A stretch of 64,000 nt of DNA. Origin: Ctena decussata. Lineage: Eukaryota > Mollusca > Bivalvia > Lucinida > Lucinidae. The DNA lies in NCBI GenBank assembly GCA_963989385.1, contig OZ022502.1, forward strand, positions 14,247,001 through 14,311,000, given 5' to 3'. The notes under the pieces were generated by a model that was not told the DNA's origin, made no database searches, and saw only the letters and a list, made by a program, of their open reading frames with translations. Both the position numbers and the translations under genes were made by a program. Numbering within the stretch: position 1 is the stretch's first letter; each line of letters starts with the position of its first letter. This document shows, piece after piece, positions 1 to 8,928 of this stretch.

Positions 1-239
1 GCGAACAGTATCGGCGGAAGCCGAATATGATGTACAGTCTCTGCAGGAAGCGAAAATTAGCGGAATCGATTATACCCTGTGCAAATGCTCTAGCGCATGA
101 TCAACGTCAATATCTCGACAGCAACAAGGGCGCACTAAACCATACACAGTTTGGCAGTAGCCTGTTAACAGTACAAATAGTAACCACAATTTACATGTGC
201 GCCTATGTTTGGGTATGCAAACGTCCATTGGCATAATAG

Positions 240-460
240 GCAAAGTGTATAGGTACACACCTCCATGTTTTTTCCGCCATTAATACAAAGAGAAAGCAGT
301 GACTTTCTGTTTGCTTTGTGTTTGTTTCCCTGGCCGAAGAAACCTTTCCAAAACACGGATCTTCTCATAAAGGAAAGAATTCCCTCCTTGAGGAGCAGCC
401 TCAGTTTACTTTCAGAGTTAACCCCTTTGACAATGGAGGCAAAAATAAAAAAAAATGAAA
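240..460 (+). repeat. Dispersed repeat C, copy 1
   Basis: Shares ordered motifs (a cctcc start, gtttgctt, aaaggaaagaattc, actttcagagttaaccc, ggaggcaaaaa) with 2440-2680 and 33550-33740, and in part with 22280-22530. Diverged non-coding repeat of unknown class. The remainder of 1-570 shows nothing else I can support. Confidence 0.45.
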
Positions 461-574
461 GTTGATTGTCTTGACAAGGCACCATAAGGTTAAGTTTATG
501 CTTTCGTTCTGATCCTACTTTGTTCATAATATCAATATTGCTATAGCTGTGAATGACTGTGTTTTTTTGAAGGA

Positions 575-765
575 AATGTGTTTAAACCAAGGTACATGAG
601 GTCACCTCTATTAAGGGGTCACCTGTCTTAAGCAGCCACATTTTCTTGGTCCCTTGAACCAAAATACAGTGCAAATGAACCTGTATTAAGGGGTCACCTG
701 TCTTAAGCAGCCAATTTTTGTGCTTCCCTTGGATGACCCCTTAAGACAGGTTTGACTGTACCAGA
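575..765 (+). repeat. Dispersed repeat with ggggtcacctgtcttaag motif, plus copy
   Basis: Contains two direct copies of ggggtcacctgtcttaagca and ends ttaagacaggtttgactgta. An inverted copy lies at 2258-2436. The terminal and internal motifs are themselves complementary, so single strands can fold back. Confidence 0.7.
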
Positions 766-1135
766 TTGTAGTAAGCAGACTTTTAAAAAGGGGAGGTGGG
801 AGGAGGGCAATTTCAGGAAATTTTCAAAGAGGGTTCAAACATCAAGAAAACCCAGATTTTTTAGGCCAACTTTAATGTTGCAAGCTCATTTTCTGGTAGA
901 AAACTGCATGATTTTTTAAAATAAGTTGCCTTATCTGGAGGAAATGTTCGCACCTCCGCAATCCCTTTGCGTGCGGGCCTGGATCAGAAAGAGTAGATCC
1001 GTATGGGACCGCTCCTTAGCCTTGTTTGCTTGCTAGAAATTATCGATATATCCACGTTCGGAAACAGAATTCGAAAAAAGTCATTGTTACAGTACTGATT
1101 AACAATGATGTTTCAAAAGCTGCAGGCTCCAGAAA

Positions 1136-1718
1136 TTATGGTGGCTGGTTTGTGCCATTTCGTCTTTTCGTCGCGAAAAGACGCCACGCGAAAAGACGAA
1201 AAGACGAAAAGACGCCACGCGAAAAGACGAAAAGACGAAAAAACGCCAGGCGAAAAGACGAAAAGACGAAATAACGCCAGGCGAAAAGACGAAAAGACGA
1301 AATCCGCCACGCGAAAAGACGAAATTGCAGCGCGAAAAGACGAAAAAACGCCATGCGAAAAGACGCCATTTGAAACTCTTAAATTGTCGTCTTTTCGCGT
1401 GGCGTCTTTTCGTCTTTTCGCCTGGCGTCTTTTCGTCTTTTCGTCTTTTCGCATGGCGTTATTTCGTCTTTTCGCGTGGCGTTATTTCGTCTTTTCGTCT
1501 TTTCGCGTGGCGTTATTTCGTCTTTTCGTCTTTTCGCGTGGCGTTATTTCGTCTTTTCGTCTTTTCGCATGGCGTCTTTTCGTCTTTTCGCGCCGAAAAG
1601 ACGAAAAGACGCCATGCGAAAAGACGAAAAGACGAAATAACGCCACGCGAAAAGACGAAATAACGCCATGCGAAAAGACGAAAAGACGCCAGGCGAAAAG
1701 ACGAAAAGACGAAATAAC
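1136..1718. repeat. Foldback element made of GACGAAAA minisatellite, copy 1
   Basis: An array of the units cgaaaagacg, aaataacg and ccacgcg or ccatgcg. It runs forward (about 1170-1370), in reverse complement (about 1385-1595) and forward again (1596-1718), so the whole element folds into long hairpins. The left end has the unique sequence ggtggctggtttgtgccatt. Both strands have long open frames only because the unit rarely makes a stop codon; they are not genes. Confidence 0.9.
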
Positions 1719-2257
1719 GACACACAAATACCCTTTCATTGATAACTGTATGGATTCCTAATACTAAGACAGATTTGTCTGAGTAAACAATATAGACTCA
1801 TATCAGACTACTGCAAACGCAGCTACAGAAGCAGTCTGATCACAGAATTTGCCACTGAAATGCTTTTTTATATATCTTTTTGACAGCTAAAAATTGTAAG
1901 GATAGACTATAAAATTAATGTGGGGTCGGCAACATTTTGGGTCACTATGGTACCGTTTAGATTGAGTAACAAATTTGTGCCTTGTTGACTGAGATCAAAC
2001 ACAGATTTAATCAAGATAATCAGTATCTAGCAGCAGTCTTATGAAAATTAGGATGGATTTATTTTATCCGACAGAAAAATAAAAGTTGTTAAAAGTGAAA
2101 AGGATAGCTAAAAGTATTAGTATGGGGTCGGCAATAATTACAGTTATTGATTAAAATAATCTGGGCCATGTTGACTTAAAAATTAGCAGACGCAAATTTA
2201 CTCATTCAGGAGCGTAGGCAGACCTATTACGTTGTTGTAGCAAGCATTTTTGAGAAA

Positions 2258-2436
2258 TACAGTCAAACCTGTCTTAAGGGGTCACCCAAGGGAAGGACAA
2301 AAAGTGGCTACTTAAGACAGATGACCCCATAATACATTTCATTTACACTGTATTTTGGTTCAAAGGACCAAGGTGGCTGCTCAAGACAGGTGATCCCTTA
2401 ATAGAGGTGACCACATAAGCAGGGTTGACTGTATAG
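2258..2436 (-). repeat. Dispersed repeat with ggggtcacctgtcttaag motif, inverted copy
   Basis: Reverse-complement counterpart of 575-765, beginning acagtcaaacctgtcttaag and ending gttgactgta. The two copies bracket the first minisatellite foldback element. Confidence 0.7.
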
Positions 2437-2439
2437 CTG

Positions 2440-2680
2440 AATGTATACACCTCCAAGAAAGATCTCTCTAATACTGAACATTCTGTCCCCTTCTGTCATA
2501 TTTACAAAGGGTGTCAACTTTTGTGACATTCTATTTGCTTTCCAAGATAGGGAAGTGAAGCAAACAGAAAAAATAGATTCTTAAATAGGTCTACTTTTAA
2601 GGGAAAGAATTTGCTCCTAGAGGACCAAATTCTACTTTCAAGAGCTGACCCTCCTTAAGAAAGGATGCAAAAATGCAAAA
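2440..2680 (+). repeat. Dispersed repeat C, copy 2
   Basis: Shares gggaaagaatttgctcc, actttcaagagctgaccc and aggatgcaaaaat with the copies at 240 and 33550. From 2680 to 4030 I see only short AT-rich sequence, a TG run and a G run near 3125-3155, and no supportable gene. Confidence 0.45.
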
Positions 2681-4032
2681 TTGCTTCCCCTGAGAGTGGT
2701 CCCGTTCACCTTAAGCACAGATGCAGATATGTTGAAATCTGTGTCTCCATGCATCCTACGTAAAAATAACCGTTTTTTTTTTTTTATTAAGTTTGAACAA
2801 GTAGATTTTCATATCTCGAGCTGTATCATAACATACGCAGAATGGTTACCAATGCAGAGCCTGACCAGACCACTCTTTTCCCAGGACACATATGTCCTAG
2901 GATTTAGGATCATAATGGTAACATGGTCCAAATTTGTTACTTAATGTTAGCACCTAATCTACTATTTGCTTGTAATGTATTTTTTTTATTAAACTGTGTT
3001 ACAATATTATTGTTCAAACTGAGAGATCGAGAGAATTGGGCAAAACGTCCCACCAATGCTAAGGTCATACGAAGACAGTACCACGCGGTTTAGAGTCACA
3101 TCTGAAGGACCACTGAGGCGAGGGTGTGTGTGTGTGTGGAGGGGGGGGGGGGGCGGGCGAACGGACTGCAACCGCTGGTCTAGTCTAGCCTATCCCATAA
3201 TCTTGTGCGGTCGTTGGGGCACCACAGATGACTCTAAAACACTCCTTTTCCACCTAGTTCTGTCTTCAGCTGCCCTATTTGACCTAGCAAAATCCATCCC
3301 TGCCGTTTAAAGAAGACTTGAAGAGGAAGTAACAGTAGTTGTGCCCCTTTGTAAAAAAGGCGGAAGGAGGCACATTTTCAATTTAAAATGGATCTCTCAC
3401 AGAGGTGCATTCAGATTAAAAATACTTCCTATAAGAAAGTGTTATAGCTTGAGCTGCAGCTAAATGATACCATAATATTCTTAAATATTGGGACACATAA
3501 GCCAAAGAGAAGTCTAATCAGGCTCTGCTCTGTCTGCGATTGGCACGTCTTTAGAAAACTATAAACTTGTCCAAATTTTGGGTTAGCTGCAGTTAAATGT
3601 ATGTCAAATTAGGGAAAAAACCGTATCATTATTTTTTCATACAGCGAAGTACAACAATGTTTCAATGTTTGTATTCCATAGTTTGAGAGAGATTACATGG
3701 TCAACAAGTGGTTAATCTTTTAGGCAGTTTAAGATCAAAATTAAGATAGGATGAAATTTGTTTGGATTTTTTTACTCCAAAACATTAGGACGGTTCATTT
3801 TCTTTTCTGTCCGTTCAGTAGAAATACCATAATGACTTCTTTCCTCATATTTTTGGTAATGTTTTTAAAAGAACAGTTTAGCGGCAAAAGCTGCAAACCG
3901 TGATTAGTACACTTCTTTACAGATTGCATTCTGATCAGGGTCTACACAGTTTAAAAAAGAAACACCTGTCTAAGTATTCAGAGTATTAACTGCATTTAGA
4001 ACAGGATATATTGATATATCTTAATGCAAAAC

Positions 4033-4495
4033 ACGTGATGCGAAAAGACGAAAAGACGAAAAGACGCCATGCGAAAAGACGAAAAGACGAAATAACGCCA
4101 CGCGAAAAGACGAAAAGACGAAATAACGCCACGCGAAAAGACGAAAATACGAAATAACGCCATGCGAAAAGACGAAAAGGCGAAAAGACGCCATGCGAAA
4201 AGACGAAAAGACGAAAAAACGCCACGCGAAAAGACGACAATTTAAGAGTTTCAAATGGCGTCTTTTCGCATGGCGTTTTTTCGTCTTTTCGCGCTGCAAT
4301 TTCGTCTTTTCGCGTGGCGGATTTCGTCTTTTCGTCTTTTCGCCTGGCGTTATTTCGTCTTTTCGTCTTTTCGCCTGGCGTTTTTTCGTCTTTTCGTCTT
4401 TTCGCATGGCGTCTTTTCGTCTTTTCGTCTTTTCGCGTGGCGTCTTTTCGCGGCGAAAAGACGAAAAGACGAAATGGCACAAACCAGCCACCATA
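4033..4495. repeat. Foldback element made of GACGAAAA minisatellite, copy 2 (inverted to copy 1)
   Basis: The same units as 1136-1718, forward at 4036-4250 and reverse at 4256-4455, ending aaatggcacaaaccagccac. That end is the reverse complement of the unique left end of copy 1, so the two elements are in opposite orientation about 2.3 kb apart. The unit order around the turn point (gaaactcttaaattgtcg and its complement) is shared. Confidence 0.9.
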
Positions 4496-4716
4496 AGAAA
4501 TAGTAAACAAATGATACAAACGTGAATATATAAACATTTTACATCGATGCTATTCTACTGAAAACCCAAATCGCAGATTCAGTATATTGCCATTCTCAGA
4601 AAGGAGATAGTTTTCATATTGTTTTCTCGAGTTTCTTATTCTTGAAATTATACAAATCATATATACTTGCTTTCTTCAAAGTTTTAAATCATACACACAT
4701 GGAAATATATTTTCAG

Positions 4717-4768
4717 TCTCTCTGACCAGCCAGTCACCATTACCTGATGCCCAACTGGAAAACCTCGG
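4717..4768 (+). CDS. Copy 1 exon a (52 nt)
   Basis: A tttcag acceptor precedes and a gtaagg donor follows. It reads SLTSQSPLPDAQLENL with split codons at both ends (two bases carried in, two carried out). Copy 2 has a matching 52-nt exon at 14982 encoding SLTSQAPVREPELEKF, with the same phases. Too short to be found by ORF length alone; paralogue comparison is the main support. Confidence 0.75.
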
Positions 4769-7700
4769 GTAAGGTCTTATATTTAAAAGTTTGCTGTATC
4801 ACTATTAATCCATTTCATCCGGGATACCCCTTTAGAGATATATGAGCAAACAGTTTGGATCTCAGATCAGGCCCCACAACACAAGTGTGGGGCCTGATCT
4901 GAGATCCAAACTGTTTGCTGCCTAGACATCATTTCTACAAGAGTTAGTTAGACCAATATTGTCAAAATATTCTTGATTTGTGATGCAGACGACAATTTCA
5001 GCAGACGACAAAAAATACCCAGAATGCAATGGGTTAAAGCATTCATCAACATGACCAGTAGCAATTTCGAAGACTTTAGATATGCAGACTCATCAAACAT
5101 TACCATTGATAAACTACAACGGAAATAGCATAATTCTTTTACTTACGGCGCTTCCGTGACTTTGTATATAAATCATTTTTCTGGCATGCACATGACGGTT
5201 TCTCGAGATATACATGTACATCATAAAATTGCAACAAGGTAAAGTAGAACCATTAAGTGATGCATTGAAATAAACCAGGTTAGAGTTGCTGAAATTTGAC
5301 CAAACCGCGGACCAAACTGGATGCAGAAGTATGGTATCTAATCATCCTTTTATGAGCGCATATTGAGACTTTAAAAGTTTTAAACCTAACAACTCCAAAA
5401 AAAAACCGAAAATAGTAAAATTATCAAACAGCGTATATCCAGATGAGGCGGCTCATCATGAGCCGCCTCATCTGGGTTTGCACTGTTTGTCCTCTATTCT
5501 TTCAATTGTCAATATAACACAGTGGTACTGGACGAAACATTTTTGAAATGCTTTTCTGTGGTTTGGCAGAATTATCGTCCACGAGGCTAACCAAGAATTC
5601 AAGATATAATACTTCCGTTGTTTACATCACGAAGCAGTGGACCATGTTTTCAAATTTCTTCATGATTGTCAGGAATGAAGAGGGACTGAAACAACTGCCG
5701 ATCAGGGACTCTGGTTACTACTGTCCCTTTTCCCATCCAGCTGTGCGCCACCCAAACAGCACCACTCCCGACTTGTTCCACTTGCCACCAGAAAGACCCG
5801 ATTTCCTGAGCAATTTCTTTGGCAGACAGCGGCGTTCAGTTCAGTTTAAGACAAAGTATGTTAGCCACAGCGGCCAAATTCTCTCCTACTCCAACGGACA
5901 GCCTGTGATCAGAGTGGATGCCACTGTTCATGTTTCTGATTACGCTTTGGAAGTGGTAAGTTTGTTACCTGAGACGGATGGATGAATGGACTTACGATTT
6001 CATGTCCTTTCCAACAGAATTTCAGTCATATCTGGACGATGGAAGGGTGACAATGAAAGGCATTGGAACCCCATTAACGATTGGAAAGATTTTTGCCTCC
6101 GGCAATCGAACTAGGAACTGCTAGATCAGCAGGCCAGCGCTTAGCCCACGGAGCCACCGGGGTTGTTATATGAGTCAATACGCAAAAAAGCTGCTGAGTA
6201 TGTCTGCAAACGGAGTAGCATCTAATGCCCGATTTCAATTACTGTAGAAATTCTAAGAATTCGGACAGATAAGTCTGAGTAAACAGTGCAGACCAAGATC
6301 AGACTGCTAAAGAGCAGTCTGGTCAGTCACGCCAGCTACATCTTTCAGACGCAGTACTGCATTGGGTCGCCAAACTGTTCAATTTTAGGGCAGTTAAAAG
6401 TAATTGCAATGGGTGTCCAAACTTTTAGGATTTTACGGTAGCACTCAGTTTTCTTGTTTGGTTAAGCTGTTATGTTTTCTGCGTTCAAATAATTGCAGTG
6501 GGCCTAAGGCTTATGGTCAAATACTTTCTCGAATGAAAATGGACATGCCACGTTAAAATTCTGCGTACTGGGAGAGATGGGTCTGAAACATTAAAGGATA
6601 CTTTATACTACATTGTTCTATTTTGGATAAATCCTTTCTTCCTTTCGAGACGCCCAATTCATTTCTTAGATATTTACTGTAATTTGTAGTTTCTTTGTTT
6701 CATCTCAGAAAAGTATGTTTTCTATTATTGTTAGTATTATTATTGTTATTAATCATGTGATTTTATTTGCTGTCAGAAAAAATAATGCAATGGAACAGAA
6801 TCTTTAAGACTGATGCAACAGTGGTCCACAATACATCAATAGGAATTTGACCTTTATATGGTATATTCGAAATATAGAAAGTCCGGCAGACATGGCAGAG
6901 GCAGTTTGATATGGTTTCTCTGGTCAGATATATAAAATGATGCGTTGTACCAATGTATCAATAAATATCAGATTCCAGTGTTTCCTTGAAAACTTACGAA
7001 GCAGACACATGACGTTGAAATGACGTCAGTACGATGTCATTTTGACGTCATGTGCCCGCTGGGTATATTTCTCTGAATGATTTTCTTTATTCCGATAGGC
7101 AGCAACCACTATTAAGAAGATGACGATGCACATGTCCACATACTTGTTCAACAGTTGTGCCAGAAATACCAAGGTGGGAGTATTCACCAAAGCTGAGTCC
7201 CTGACGGTGTTCCCAGAATTCTCCTCTTTGGCCAGCCCGCCTGGATGTGGAAGTAGTAAGACTTGCGCCCGGTGACTGCAAATAGTTGGTCGGTAGAGTC
7301 TCGTTGGATTTTTAATTTTGTTCGGCGGATCGGTGTCTCAATTACGTCCCAACTGAGACTTCGTTGCGGCTTTACCAACCAAAGTTCAACCCCAAAATTT
7401 AGACTTCATTGAGACTCTACAGTCCAATGTCAAAACCGCAAGTATATGTGCAATGAGTAAAGGTCGAAATGATTTTGCTGTTCGTCCAAATATAATTGGG
7501 TAAATGCGGAACAGTAGCCCAACACTGGGCCGGAATCACGAAATTAGTAACTGTGTTTCAGAAATAATTTAGGTCTGGTGCTGGAGTAGACTTCCATTAT
7601 GTATTGTGAAAGAGGAATTCAAAATAATAGATAATTAAATAAATAAATTTCTTATCGGGCATAAAAGAATTTTCAAATAAAGTTTGGAACTATGTGAGCC

Positions 7701-8875
7701 ATTAGGAGTCGTTGTAATGTTAAAACGTTTCTTAATATCCTTCAGACTTCCAAAAAGATAAAAGAAAAATACAAAAAAACACCAGCAGTCACATCTTTCT
7801 ACACTGTCTGTCGAAACACATGCTTCATTCTAAATATTGGAACAGACAAGTCTGAGCAAACGGGGAAGAACAAAACCAGACTGCTCCTGACATAATCATC
7901 AAAATACATCTTTTGGACGTATTACCATTACTGCATTTTATCATATGACGTCACATCTGAGAGTGTAATAAAGCCATGCATTAAAAGCGATAATCCACTA
8001 GTGGATTAAATATGCAAATTACGTCGTAACGTTATACGTTGACGTCCATAAAACGTCGCGTTTTCTAATGGCGGAATCGTGACGTTTTAGTGAAAAATTT
8101 GCTAATAAAATGCGATTTTAGTGTCATATGATAAATAGAATCTTGCATTCGTGCTCCTGTATTATTAAATTTATTAAACTCGTTGGTGAAAACGATAATA
8201 TGCTCGGCAAAGCCTCGCATCTTATCATTTTCCCCAACTCGTTTAATAAATTCAATAATACATGAGCACTCATGTAAGATCCTCTATGTAACACCAGGCT
8301 GTTCCCTTAAAAGGACATTTAAGGACAATTACGAAAATTATTTAGGTGCCCAATGTCTTAGACTATTTAACCCGCGACAGGAGAAAACCCACAGAGTTGC
8401 CGTGTGCCCAGCGCAGATTCAAATCAGCCTGGGTATCCGCCCAGTCCAATCAGACTCTTTGCTAAGCGCTAAACGGGTATCTCAGGGTCGAAGCTACCTC
8501 CATGCGAAAAGCGAAGACTCTGATCAGCCTGGCCATCTGCCAGTCTGCGCTGGGCGCACAACCACTTTGTTGGTTTACTCGTGTCGCGGATCATTTGAGC
8601 TATTTGATTTTCCATGCAGGTTGTGCTGGGCATTGTCACAGCCAGTGTACCTTTGATGGCCGCCCTTACTCCTCCTTGGCTGGGACTGGCGGGTCACGTG
8701 CCGTGATAGTAGACAACAACGTGCTCTGTAATGCTCAAGACCCGTATTATAAGCAGGATAACATCTTGGTACACGAGTACGCCCATACTATAAAGGATTA
8801 TTGCCTCACGTCGAGTCAAAAACAAAGGGTGAGATACTTTATGTAGGGAACCATGTGTGTGTTTGTGTGTATGTG

Positions 8876-8928
<53 letters not shown>

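Noticed and set aside
1026..1761. Long open frames on both strands with repeats of RRKDEKTK and FRLFVFS
   Set aside because: All fall in the GACGAAAA minisatellite, which lacks stop codons in most frames on both strands. The frames mirror each other and have no domain.
3986..4537. 183-residue minus-strand frame
   Set aside because: Same minisatellite in inverted orientation; a translation artefact.
5548..5672. ATG-started extension upstream of copy 1 exon b
   Set aside because: The acceptor at 5671-5672, the phase match with exon a and the paralogue show that this is intron read-through.
8183..8656. 157-residue frame overlapping exon d
   Set aside because: Most of it is a foldback element in another frame; true coding starts at 8620 in the frame of the paralogue.
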